A stretch of 44,742 nucleotides of DNA from NCBI GenBank assembly GCA_018623135.1, contig JAAZVW010000008.1, forward strand, positions 1-44,742. The letters run 5' to 3'. The stretch's first letter is position 1. Every line of letters starts with the position of its first letter. The notes beneath the pieces were generated by a model. It saw only the letters and a program-made list of their open reading frames with translations, was not told the DNA's origin and ran no database searches. The position numbers were made by a program, and so were the translations under genes. This DNA is from Pseudomonadota bacterium (GTDB lineage Bacteria > Pseudomonadota > Alphaproteobacteria > UBA1280 > JAAZVW01). Shown here piece by piece: positions 8,360 through 16,038 of the stretch.

Positions 8360-9635
8360 GTTTTTTAGTACTTTTTTTGTTTGTTGGTGCGACATAAGCT
8401 GTTTCACTTTGTTGTTTTAATTCTACTAATAAAGGTAAGGATAATCCCCAAATTGGCTTAACATCAAGCGCTTTTCCTTTCTTACGTGGCATAACTTTAC
8501 GAATAAGCAGTAAAGTCATACATATAATGGCAAAAGTAAGAGGCACACCCGACCCACCTACAGCACTTAAACCAAACCCTAAAAAGACAGGGCCAAGCAA
8601 ACAACCCGCATGGTAAAGAGCAGATTGTAAAGCCACCGCTAAAATACGTTGTTGCCCGCTAAATTTATCACCAACCAATGCAAGGCTTGCAACACCTAAA
8701 ACATAACAAATACCACCCCATACCGATAAACTCAGCGCAAAAGCCAAATATCCATATTGTGCAGAAAAAGCCACAACAAAGCTCCAAAGAGCAATAAACG
8801 ATATCAAACGAATGGTATAACGCATACGATGGCTTTTATCCATAAGCAATGATAATGGATACTGAAGAACAATGCCACCTAAGAAAAACCAGCTCATCAG
8901 CTGTAAGGATTCTTTTTGCGTGTATTCCAAATCTAACGCCATAACACCTAAAAAGGCATCAACAGATTCAGATGCCATGCCACCCACAAAGCAAATCATC
9001 CATAATACTGGGTATGCCTGTAAAAGTGGTATAAAGTCACTCAAACGTGGTGATTCAACAATTTGTTCTTTTAGATTTAATCGCTTATGAAGCAACAATA
9101 AAACAACGACAAAGGCCATAGGTGCTCCAACAATACTTAAAGAGCTAAAACCAACTTCCGCATAAATAAGCGGCGCCAACATAAACCCAAAAACAGAGCA
9201 CATAAAGTATAGCGTAATACCACGTGCACGTTGGCTAGGCTTTAAAAGGGGCACAAAACTCGCCTCTACCATAAAATAAAGTGCATTACCTGCAAAAGCA
9301 CGCACAAAAAAAGCAATAAGCCAAAACAGATAATTTTCTGGTACATAACTCAAGGGAAGATAACTGATAACAGCCAGTGTCACCAAGGTAATAGGTGATG
9401 TCATCAGCGGGTATTTTTTTAAAAACTTAGGCAGCAGTAAAGCCATAAGAATACCGGCAAAGCTAGCCAGTACAAATAATGTAGAAAAATAAGCCGTTGG
9501 CCATTTAAATATGTCACTAGCAAGTGTTGCAAGTGATAAGTTAGCCCCTGTTGTTAAGCTAATAAAAATAGTTGCCACAAAATAAGACCAAAAGCGCAAA
9601 AAATCTTTAGGAATAATTTGGTTTAAAGCCTGCAT
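8352..9635 (-). CDS. Major facilitator superfamily transporter
   Basis: A 427-residue inner-membrane protein with about 12 hydrophobic helices split by a hydrophilic central loop near HKRLNLKEQIVESPRLSD. The loop between helices 2 and 3 has LLPKFLKKYP, a weak version of the MFS motif A. The substrate cannot be inferred. A TAGGTGA ribosome binding site precedes the ATG at 9635. The gene is 14 bases from trmL upstream and overlaps hemF downstream, so the three are probably one transcript. A drug or metabolite exporter is as likely as an importer. Confidence 0.85.
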   Translation of the reverse strand: MQALNQIIPKDFLRFWSYFVATIFISLTTGANLSLATLASDIFKWPTAYFSTLFVLASFAGILMALLLPKFLKKYPLMTSPITLVTLAVISYLPLSYVPENYLFWLIAFFVRAFAGNALYFMVEASFVPLLKPSQRARGITLYFMCSVFGFMLAPLIYAEVGFSSLSIVGAPMAFVVVLLLLHKRLNLKEQIVESPRLSDFIPLLQAYPVLWMICFVGGMASESVDAFLGVMALDLEYTQKESLQLMSWFFLGGIVLQYPLSLLMDKSHRMRYTIRLISFIALWSFVVAFSAQYGYLAFALSLSVWGGICYVLGVASLALVGDKFSGQQRILAVALQSALYHAGCLLGPVFLGFGLSAVGGSGVPLTFAIICMTLLLIRKVMPRKKGKALDVKPIWGLSLPLLVELKQQSETAYVAPTNKKSTKKHA

Positions 9636-9649
9636 GTTATCACCTATTT

Positions 9650-10111
9650 TTATTTCGGGAGCATATTTTGTTGTTTCAAAGCTTCATAAGCTGTGATACC
9701 ACAAGTGATAGCAAGGTTCATAGAACGCTCGCCTGCAACCATCGGGATAACAACACGTGCATCCGCCTGATTATGAACATCACCTGGCACACCGGCACTT
9801 TCTCTACCAAAAAGCAACACATCATTTGCCTGAAATTCAAAATCCTGAATCGGCGTTGCACCCTTGGTTGTTAAAAGTACAATACGCTTACCTTGCGCTT
9901 TTACCTGCTCATAAAAATTTGTATAAGATTTATGGCGGGTAATATTTGCACGATCCAAATAATCCATACCGGCACGACGCATTTTCGGCTCATCCCATAC
10001 AAACCCCATAGGCTCCATAACATGAACAGGCATACCCAAAGCAACAGCTGTACGTACAATTGTGCCTACGTTTTGGGCAATATCTGGTTGATAAAGTGCA
10101 ATCTCTGGCAT
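9650..10111 (-). CDS. trmL: tRNA (cytidine(34)-2'-O)-methyltransferase
   Basis: A 153-residue SPOUT-family methyltransferase. TrmL methylates the ribose of the wobble base in leucine tRNAs using S-adenosylmethionine. The length is typical of this minimal family. The trefoil-knot motifs are clear: NVGTIVRTAVALGMPVHVMEP near the N-terminus, LLFGRESAGVP in the middle, and the SAM-binding IPMVAGERSMNLAITCGITAYEAL at the C-terminus. AGGAAG precedes the start. It heads the trmL-MFS-hemF unit and is divergent from the ABC exporter gene. Confidence 0.93.
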   Translation of the reverse strand: MPEIALYQPDIAQNVGTIVRTAVALGMPVHVMEPMGFVWDEPKMRRAGMDYLDRANITRHKSYTNFYEQVKAQGKRIVLLTTKGATPIQDFEFQANDVLLFGRESAGVPGDVHNQADARVVIPMVAGERSMNLAITCGITAYEALKQQNMLPK

Positions 10112-10196
10112 TAATAAACTTCCTATAAATATTGATCGTATGTTATGCTTTTTAGCTTACAAAGGCAAGTTCGTTAGTATAAAAGAGGCCAAAAGC

Positions 10197-11978
10197 ATGC
10201 AAAAACTACCCAACAAAGTATTTCCATTTATTTGGCACTTCCTTATGCAAGACAAATGGCGCTTTTTTATAGCTTTATTTTTTATTGCTGTTATCTACGC
10301 AGGTATTGTTTATATGGGCTACACCATAAAAGTCCTTATTGATACCATTACCGCCTACGATAAAAACACCGACTTCTGGTCATTTATCTCACCTGCTCTA
10401 TTTGTCTTTATTGCCATACAATCTACTATTATCCTAAGTTATCGTGTTACAGGTATTCTTATGCCTTTTATCGGCTCACAACTTATTACACGTAGTGTTG
10501 AAGAAACGATGGCCTATGTCTCTCAGCACAGCAACAGATTTTTTCAAGATAACCAAACAGGTGCTGTCTCCAACAAGCTCAGCACAATTGGTATGTCTTC
10601 TCGTATGATATTCAGTACATTTTCTTTTAGTATCTGGGGGATTATTTGCGCTCTCCTTACATCAAGCTTTATCTTTTGGCAAACATCTACAGAACTTTTT
10701 ATAGCGCTTTGGCTGTACATTGCTCTTTATAGCTTATTTACAGTTTATACCGCCAAAGCCAAAGGCATTAAAAAAGGCGAAGGTTTATCAAAGTCTCGTA
10801 ACGAAGTTATGGGCAACATTGTCGATACAATTACCAATATTATAACGGTTAAAACATTTGCTACAGAAGAGATAGAACTTGAGCGCCAAAAACAAAAGCA
10901 CATCACTTGGCGTAAATATTTTAAAGACAGTATCCTCTTTCAAGAAAAAGAGCGCACCTTAAAAGCTTTTTTAAACTTTAGCATGCAACTTCTTGCCTTA
11001 CTTTTACTTGCGCATGCCTTTCAGCAAGAACAAATCACTTTAGGTGAACTGGTTTTTACCTTTGGTGTGGTCACAACAATTAGCCGCTTTTCTTGGGAAT
11101 TGGCCGATACCATTATCGGTATGATGGAACAAATTGGCCAACTGCAAGATGCCTTAACCCTTATTACACAAGATATTGACATTAAGGATACTCAAGATGC
11201 AAAACCCCTTAAAGCAACAAATGGTGCTCTCAGCTTTAAAGACTGTACTTTTACGTATAAAGGGCAACAAACCGCTGCTTTAAATCATTTAAATCTTGAT
11301 ATTCAACCAGGTGAAAAAATTGGTATTGTTGGGTATTCGGGTGCAGGTAAATCAACTTTCGTAAATCTTATTCTGCGCTTTTTCGATGTTACCTCTGGCA
11401 GCATTTATATAGACGGACAAGACATTAGCAAAGTGACGCAACAATCCTTACGCTCTCAAATTGCCTATATCCCACAAGAGCCAATGCTCTTTCACAGAAG
11501 CATTTACGACAACATCGCCTACGGCCAACCTAACGCAAGTAAAGAAGATGTTTTAGAAGCCTCTAAAAAAGCTCAAGCACATGAGTTTATTGAAGACCTC
11601 CCCGATGGCTACGACTCTCTTGTGGGTGAACGTGGTGTTAAGCTTTCTGGTGGCCAGCGTCAACGCATTGCCATTGCCCGTGCTATTTTAAAAAATGCAC
11701 CTTTGCTTATATTAGATGAAGCAACATCTGCACTGGATTCTGTAACCGAAAAATCCATTCAATGCGCACTGGAGAAAGTTATGGAAAATCGTACATCTAT
11801 CGTTATTGCCCATAGGCTTTCAACACTTAAAAATGTGGATCGTATTTTAGTACTTAAAGATGGTGAAATTATTGAACAAGGTAAGCATAACAGCCTTATC
11901 CGTAAAAAAGACGGGCAATACGCAAAAATGTGGCAATTACAATCCGACGGCTTTTTACCTGAAGACTCTCAACGTTAA
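10197..11978 (+). CDS. ABC exporter half-transporter (permease fused to ATPase)
   Basis: A type-IV ABC exporter subunit (MsbA/multidrug-like). I prefer the ATG at 10197, with GAGG eight bases upstream, over an in-frame ATG at 10140 with no ribosome binding site; this gives 593 residues. The N-terminal half has six membrane helices. The C-terminal ATPase has Walker A GYSGAGKST, Q-loop IPQEPMLF, signature LSGGQRQRIAIARA, Walker B LLILDEATSALD and the switch histidine in IAHRLST. It probably works as a homodimer at the inner membrane. The substrate is unknown. It converges on the hvf operon with only 3 bases between stop codons and is not part of it. Confidence 0.92.
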   Translation: MQKLPNKVFPFIWHFLMQDKWRFFIALFFIAVIYAGIVYMGYTIKVLIDTITAYDKNTDFWSFISPALFVFIAIQSTIILSYRVTGILMPFIGSQLITRSVEETMAYVSQHSNRFFQDNQTGAVSNKLSTIGMSSRMIFSTFSFSIWGIICALLTSSFIFWQTSTELFIALWLYIALYSLFTVYTAKAKGIKKGEGLSKSRNEVMGNIVDTITNIITVKTFATEEIELERQKQKHITWRKYFKDSILFQEKERTLKAFLNFSMQLLALLLLAHAFQQEQITLGELVFTFGVVTTISRFSWELADTIIGMMEQIGQLQDALTLITQDIDIKDTQDAKPLKATNGALSFKDCTFTYKGQQTAALNHLNLDIQPGEKIGIVGYSGAGKSTFVNLILRFFDVTSGSIYIDGQDISKVTQQSLRSQIAYIPQEPMLFHRSIYDNIAYGQPNASKEDVLEASKKAQAHEFIEDLPDGYDSLVGERGVKLSGGQRQRIAIARAILKNAPLLILDEATSALDSVTEKSIQCALEKVMENRTSIVIAHRLSTLKNVDRILVLKDGEIIEQGKHNSLIRKKDGQYAKMWQLQSDGFLPEDSQR

Positions 11979-11981
11979 AAA

Positions 11982-12740
11982 TTAAGGGGCGTTTGTTATA
12001 AGCTGTAACACCGACTTTTCTAACAGCTTTTGTAACTGGGGCAAATATTCATCCTCGGTTACTTTTGTGCCTTGGTGTAGTTCAAGGTAGCCTTGAGCTT
12101 TGGCAAAACTGCTTGGCTCAGCCTCAAAAGCCTGCAAAAGTAAAAACATTTGTGGGTTTAGTAGAATAAACTTTATTTCGTCTTCTGAATCTCGGTACAC
12201 AAGTAAAAAACTCGGCTGTGGCTCTGTCGGAATATTTTCAGGGGAAATTTCATAAACAGGGTAATTATACGCCAATACCCAAGAGGTGTTTTTAAGCTTT
12301 AGCAGGCTATTTTTATCAATAGATTTAAGCCTTGTGACTTGTCCCTTTAAACCCTCGTCTTCCTCTAGTGTTGAAAGGGCAAGTTCCACCCACTCATAGT
12401 GCATAAGCTCCAACATATAGGCAGGTAAATTCTGTTTTTCTTGCACATATTCTAAAAATTCTTCTGCAATTTCTCTAAATAAAGGCGTTTGAGAATGGTG
12501 ATGTTTAAAAAACTTGCCCACCATAGTCAGCCAATTATCCCCTAAGATATTTTTTGTAATAGGATAAGCAGATGCGCAAAAACCCTCCACATTATTAAAT
12601 AACAGCTGCTGATAAACGCCTATACGCTTAGCGGATAAACCTAAAGGTGTCGCGCCCTTTTCTTGGTCACGAATTGCTTTGGTAAATTCAAATTGCATAT
12701 CTATAAAATCTGCTCTGTTTTTATGGGGCATTCTTTTCAC
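11982..12740 (-). CDS. hvfC: HvfC/BufC-like RiPP maturation partner (DUF2063)
   Basis: A 252-residue protein with the DUF2063 signature: RIGVYQQLLFNNVEGFCASA, then ITKNILGDNW, SQTPLFREIAEEFLEYV and LMHYEWVELAL. In characterised systems this protein pairs with the MNIO enzyme and presents the precursor peptide to it. The C-terminal half is a small mixed alpha/beta domain that ends in a degenerate winged-helix-like segment. The start is either a GTG at 12740 that overlaps the maturase stop (GTGA) or an ATG at 12731; neither has a strong ribosome binding site, which fits translational coupling. It is the last gene of the operon, and no terminator is visible before the convergent ABC gene. Confidence 0.88.
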   Translation of the reverse strand: MKRMPHKNRADFIDMQFEFTKAIRDQEKGATPLGLSAKRIGVYQQLLFNNVEGFCASAYPITKNILGDNWLTMVGKFFKHHHSQTPLFREIAEEFLEYVQEKQNLPAYMLELMHYEWVELALSTLEEDEGLKGQVTRLKSIDKNSLLKLKNTSWVLAYNYPVYEISPENIPTEPQPSFLLVYRDSEDEIKFILLNPQMFLLLQAFEAEPSSFAKAQGYLELHQGTKVTEDEYLPQLQKLLEKSVLQLITNAP

Positions 12741-13546
12741 TTTTGTAATTGTTTTATATGTTTTACTTCTTTTATTAAAACATCTATAGGCGGAAAGTTA
12801 AAGTCTCGCTCTAAAAGAGTCGGTAAAGCACCAAACATTTTATAAGCCTCACCAAGAATCTGCCATACATCCGTGCTCACATTTGCACCATGTGTATCAA
12901 TAATAAGATCTGGCTCTTCTTGCAGATGCCCTGCTACATGCACATAACGTACATCTACATCTGCCATTTGCTCTAAAAACTCTGTCGGCGTATATTCTTT
13001 ATGGTTAATACTGTTAACATAAATATTATTAACATCTAACAGCAATGGGCAATTTGCCTCTTTTAACACAGCCTTTGTAAATTCAATTTCTGTCATTTGA
13101 TCGGTTGGTTTTGCGTAATAAGAAACATTTTCCATAATCAGCGGACGTTCAATAATATCTTGCACCTGCCTAATGCGCCCAGCCACATAATGCACAGCTT
13201 CTTCTGTAAACGGGATCGGCATTAAATCATACAAATGCCCCTCATCCGAACAATAGCTTAAATGCTCAGAATAAATATCAATCTGATACGCATCTAAAAA
13301 AGTTTTTACGTTTTTTACAAATTCAATATCTAAGGCTGTAGGTCCACCAATAGAAAGTGATAACCCATGACAAATAATTGGCCAAATTTCTGAAGCCTCT
13401 TGTAAATTTCTTTTAAATTTACCCCCCATTTGCATCCAATTTTCAGGCGCTATTTCTAAAAAATCTATTTCTGAAGACTGTGTTCGCAAAAGCTCTTCAA
13501 TAAAACCACGCCTTAACCCTAAACCTGCACCTTGTATCTGTTGCAT
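12737..13546 (-). CDS. hvfB: MNIO-family RiPP maturase (DUF692, HvfB/MbnB-like)
   Basis: A 269-residue TIM-barrel multinuclear non-haem iron oxidase. Related enzymes (MbnB, HvfB and the bufferin maturases) modify cysteines of precursor peptides into oxazolone/thioamide or thiooxazole groups using O2. Family residues are in place: EIAPENW at 31-37, H60, SEHLS at 93-97, the EN pair at 139-140, LLLDVNN at 168-174, HVAGH at 203-207, D217 and H219, and ERDFN at 246-250. Most of these are the expected iron ligands. A clean AAGGAT ribosome binding site precedes the ATG. It lies 60 bases after the precursor gene, with a hairpin in between, and overlaps the DUF2063 gene. Confidence 0.93.
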   Translation of the reverse strand: MQQIQGAGLGLRRGFIEELLRTQSSEIDFLEIAPENWMQMGGKFKRNLQEASEIWPIICHGLSLSIGGPTALDIEFVKNVKTFLDAYQIDIYSEHLSYCSDEGHLYDLMPIPFTEEAVHYVAGRIRQVQDIIERPLIMENVSYYAKPTDQMTEIEFTKAVLKEANCPLLLDVNNIYVNSINHKEYTPTEFLEQMADVDVRYVHVAGHLQEEPDLIIDTHGANVSTDVWQILGEAYKMFGALPTLLERDFNFPPIDVLIKEVKHIKQLQK

Positions 13547-13566
13547 TTTGCTATCCTTATAAAAAG

Positions 13567-13591
13567 AAAGCGCCCTATTTAAGAGCGCTTT
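13567..13591 (-). terminator. Hairpin between precursor and maturase genes (partial terminator or processing site)
   Basis: On the minus strand the stem AAAGCGC / GCGCTTT, extendable by two inner pairs, is followed by CTTTTT. It lies between hvfA (stop at 13607) and hvfB (start at 13546). There is little room for a separate hvfB promoter, so it probably lets only part of the transcription continue, giving more precursor than enzyme. Confidence 0.65.
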
Positions 13592-13606
13592 ATCTCTGAA
13601 ACGCTT

Positions 13607-13969
13607 TTAGTGTGCACCACCGCATTTGCCTTCGCCGCACTTACCTTCTTTGGCTTTCGCATCACCACCGCATTTGCCTTCGCCGCATTTGCCTTCTTTA
13701 GCTTTCGCATCACCACCGCATTTGCCTTCGCCGCATTTGCCTTCTTTGGTTTTCGCATCACCACCGCATTTGCCTTCACCACACTTACCTTCTTTAGCTT
13801 TATCCTTAGCATCGTCACCACCAAATATATCAAACAAGCCTGCAACTTGGTAACCTTGCTCTAGCTCTGTTGTTTGTGTCGGTGCCGCTTCAGCAGAAAC
13901 CGAAAGCGCTGCAGCCACGGCTGCTGTTGATAGACCCAATGCGAATTTTGTTTTTTTACAACCAGACAT
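13607..13969 (-). CDS. hvfA: HvfA-like RiPP precursor with eight EGKCG motifs (putative copper-binding peptide)
   Basis: A 120-residue precursor. It has a Sec-type signal peptide, with cleavage expected near residues 27-29. A short leader-like stretch containing GYQVAGLFDIFGG (39-51) precedes a Cys-repeat core. The core (60-118) is four units built on KEGKCGEGKCGGDAKA, with cysteines at 63, 68, 79, 84, 95, 100, 111 and 116, and C4 lies in the signal peptide. The EGKCG motif is the modification site in HvfA of Haemophilus, where modified cysteines bind copper. AAGGA precedes the ATG. The downstream maturase and partner genes support the call. The modification state and metal are inferred. Other frames are open across the repeat, but only this one has a signal peptide and ribosome binding site. 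Confidence 0.92.
   Translation of the reverse strand: MSGCKKTKFALGLSTAAVAAALSVSAEAAPTQTTELEQGYQVAGLFDIFGGDDAKDKAKEGKCGEGKCGGDAKTKEGKCGEGKCGGDAKAKEGKCGEGKCGGDAKAKEGKCGEGKCGGAH
13616..13792 (-). repeat. In-frame 48-base tandem repeat, 3.7 copies
   Basis: The Cys-repeat core of the precursor is encoded by near-identical 48-base units at 13745-13792, 13697-13744, 13649-13696 and a partial 13616-13648. Most differences are synonymous. The period of 16 codons keeps the frame, so unit gain or loss would change the number of EGKCG motifs by two per step. Confidence 0.93.
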
Positions 13970-14034
13970 ATTTTATTTTTCCTTATCTTAATTTTATGAA
14001 CACAACTTATAAAAGTTTGACTGATATTTATGTA

Positions 14035-14060
14035 TTCGGCAACTGACAAAAATAAGTTAC
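14035..14060 (-). promoter_or_regulatory. ECF-sigma-type promoter for the hvf operon
   Basis: On the minus strand GTAACT, 16 bases, then CGAA. This closely matches the GTAACC-N16-CGAA motif I recall for the Caulobacter ECF factor SigF, whose regulon includes bufferin (MNIO peptide) operons. Transcription would start near 14028, giving a leader of about 60 bases. It lies just downstream of the aspS terminator, so the operon appears to be independently transcribed. No ECF sigma or anti-sigma gene is in the window. Confidence 0.6.
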
Positions 14061-14062
14061 AA

Positions 14063-14094
14063 AAAAATAACCGCCTATTTAGGCGGTTATTTTT
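14063..14094 (-). terminator. Intrinsic terminator of aspS
   Basis: Thirteen-base stem AAAAATAACCGCC / GGCGGTTATTTTT with a six-base loop and a T-rich 3' arm on the minus strand, 12 bases after the aspS stop. Confidence 0.9.
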
Positions 14095-14106
14095 AAAGTT
14101 GTCCAA

Positions 14107-15915
14107 TTAGCTTGCAGCAGCTTCTTGATCTTTTGGTAAGTTCACATGTTTAATATGTAAATCCATCATTTGCTCAAGAGAAACTTCAGAAGGAGAACCC
14201 ATCATCGTATCCTGCGCCTGACCATTTGCAGGGAAAGTAATCACCTCACGGATATTACTTGTGTCTGCTAAAATCATAATCATACGCTCAATACCCAAGG
14301 CAGAACCACCATGTGGCGGCGTACCATGCTTAAATGCACGATAAAGTGCACCAAACTTATCTGCAACAACAGATTCATCGTAGCCCACAAGTTCAAATGC
14401 TTTTTTCATGCATTCAGGAGAGTGGTTACGAATAGCACCTGAAAGAATTTCGTAGCCATTACAAATAAGGTCATATTGCAGAGCTTTTACATCTAAAGGA
14501 TTACCTTCTAACGCTTCTAAACCACCTGCAGGCATAGAAAATGGGTTATGGCTAAAGTCTAGCTTACCATCTTCTTCTTCATACATCGGATAATCAACAA
14601 TCCATGCAAAGCGGAAAGCACCTTTTTCACATAAATCAAGGTCAGCACCTAAACGATCACGCAGTGGTGAGGCAATACGGTAAAGCTCTTTCATTTTCTT
14701 AGAAGCTACTAAAAAGACAACATCGCCCTCTTTACAGCCACAACGCTCAAACATTTGCGCAGTAAGTTCTTCACCTAAAAACTTAAGTAGAGGGCCCTTA
14801 AATGTACCATCTTCTTGTTTTGTAATATAACCAGGAGCCGCAGGCGCACCTAGTTCTTTTTGTGCCCAAGAGCCAATTTTATCAAACCAACTACGAGATT
14901 GCGCAGCCGCACCCTTAGCAGGAATCGCACGCACTGCACCGCCAGAAGTTACAATATCTTTAAAAATCGCAAAGTCTGTTTGTGCCCATAAGTCTGAAAC
15001 ATCAGAAATTTCAATCGGGTTACGCAAATCAGGCTTATCAGATGCATATTTTAGCATCGCTTCTGCATAAGGGATATGACGGTAAGTTGGGCCATCTAGT
15101 TCCCATTTTTCACCGTTAAAGCCATTAAATTTCGTAAACACATGCTGTGTTAGGGCTTCAATTTCCGCAAAAACATCTTTTTGCTCTACAAAGCTCATTT
15201 CCATATCAAGCTGATAAAATTCTAGCGGATGACGGTCTGCACGCGGATCTTCATCACGGAAGCAAGGTGCCACTTGGAAGTATTTATCAACACCAGAAGC
15301 CATAAGAAGCTGTTTAAACTGCTGTGGCGCTTGCGGCAACGCATAAAATGTACCAGGATGTAAACGAGATGGCACCAAATAGTCACGCGCACCTTCAGGC
15401 GAAGAAGCTGTTAAAATTGGTGTCTGGAATTCACGGAAACCACGGCTCCACATATGTTTACGTAGTTCTGCAATAAAATCAGTACGCAGGTTCATTAAAC
15501 GAGACATACGCTCTGTACGCAAGTCTAGGTAACGGTTACGCAGGCGTAATTCTTCTGGGATAGATTCATCAGAAACAGAATAAGGTAGTTTTTCTACACG
15601 AGACTGAATAGTTAAGGCTTTGGCATTTACTTCAATTTCACCTGTGGCCATTTTAGGGTTTTCTAGCCCTTCTCCGCGTGCTTCCACAACACCTTCAATC
15701 GTAATAACAGATTCAAGCGGTGTATGAGAAATCTCATCAATCAAACCACATTCAGGATGAAAAACAACTTGAGTAATGCCATTATTATCACGCAAATCCA
15801 CAAAGACAACGCCGCCATGGTCACGACGGTGGAACATCCAGCCAGAAAGCTTAACTTCTGCACCCACATCTGCTTTTGTCAGCTGGGCACAAGTATGTGT
15901 GCGATATGCGCTCAT
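14107..15915 (-). CDS. aspS: Aspartyl-tRNA synthetase
   Basis: A class II synthetase that charges tRNA with aspartate. I choose the ATG at 15915 because AAGGTG lies just upstream; an in-frame GTG at 15924 sits inside that site. The protein has 602 residues, normal for the bacterial type. The N-terminal OB-fold contains GWMFHRRDHGGVVFVDLRD. Class II motif 2 is FRDEDPRADRHPLEFYQLDM and motif 3 is GGSALGIERMIMIL. The long GAD insertion is present between them. The histidine in RRDHGG is the residue linked to the non-discriminating type that also charges tRNA-Asn; that subtype is an inference. The gene has its own terminator. Confidence 0.97.
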   Translation of the reverse strand: MSAYRTHTCAQLTKADVGAEVKLSGWMFHRRDHGGVVFVDLRDNNGITQVVFHPECGLIDEISHTPLESVITIEGVVEARGEGLENPKMATGEIEVNAKALTIQSRVEKLPYSVSDESIPEELRLRNRYLDLRTERMSRLMNLRTDFIAELRKHMWSRGFREFQTPILTASSPEGARDYLVPSRLHPGTFYALPQAPQQFKQLLMASGVDKYFQVAPCFRDEDPRADRHPLEFYQLDMEMSFVEQKDVFAEIEALTQHVFTKFNGFNGEKWELDGPTYRHIPYAEAMLKYASDKPDLRNPIEISDVSDLWAQTDFAIFKDIVTSGGAVRAIPAKGAAAQSRSWFDKIGSWAQKELGAPAAPGYITKQEDGTFKGPLLKFLGEELTAQMFERCGCKEGDVVFLVASKKMKELYRIASPLRDRLGADLDLCEKGAFRFAWIVDYPMYEEEDGKLDFSHNPFSMPAGGLEALEGNPLDVKALQYDLICNGYEILSGAIRNHSPECMKKAFELVGYDESVVADKFGALYRAFKHGTPPHGGSALGIERMIMILADTSNIREVITFPANGQAQDTMMGSPSEVSLEQMMDLHIKHVNLPKDQEAAAS

Positions 15916-15945
15916 TTTTATCACCTTTTTAAATTGTTTTATTTA

Positions 15946-15954
15946 TGTTATAAT
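15946..15954 (+). promoter_or_regulatory. Extended -10 promoter for the ankyrin gene
   Basis: TGTTATAAT is a perfect extended -10 element (TGn plus TATAAT), 85 bases before the ankyrin-protein start. The -35 region is weak and T-rich. Confidence 0.45.
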
Positions 15955-16038
15955 AGACCTATATTCTATGCTACAAAAAACAAAAATTTGCAAGCAAAAC
16001 CTTAAAAACTAAGCATATAAGCAGGATTTTTTTTACCC

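Noticed and set aside
10233-10249. TGGCACTTCCTTATGCA as a second sigma-54 promoter
   Set aside because: The spacing between GG and GC is 11 instead of 10, and it lies inside the ABC exporter gene.
10197-11978. ABC exporter as a member of the hvf RiPP system
   Set aside because: It is on the opposite strand with its own start, and the precursor has a Sec-type signal peptide, so a dedicated exporter is not needed.
13616-13792. Tandem repeat as a possible CRISPR array
   Set aside because: The units are contiguous without spacers and are in-frame coding sequence.
13579-13864. Several overlapping open frames across the precursor repeat, including an 88-residue minus frame and 84- and 75-residue plus frames
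   Set aside because: They stay open only because the 48-base repeat lacks stops in those frames. They have no good ribosome binding site, and only the HvfA frame has a signal peptide and family motif.
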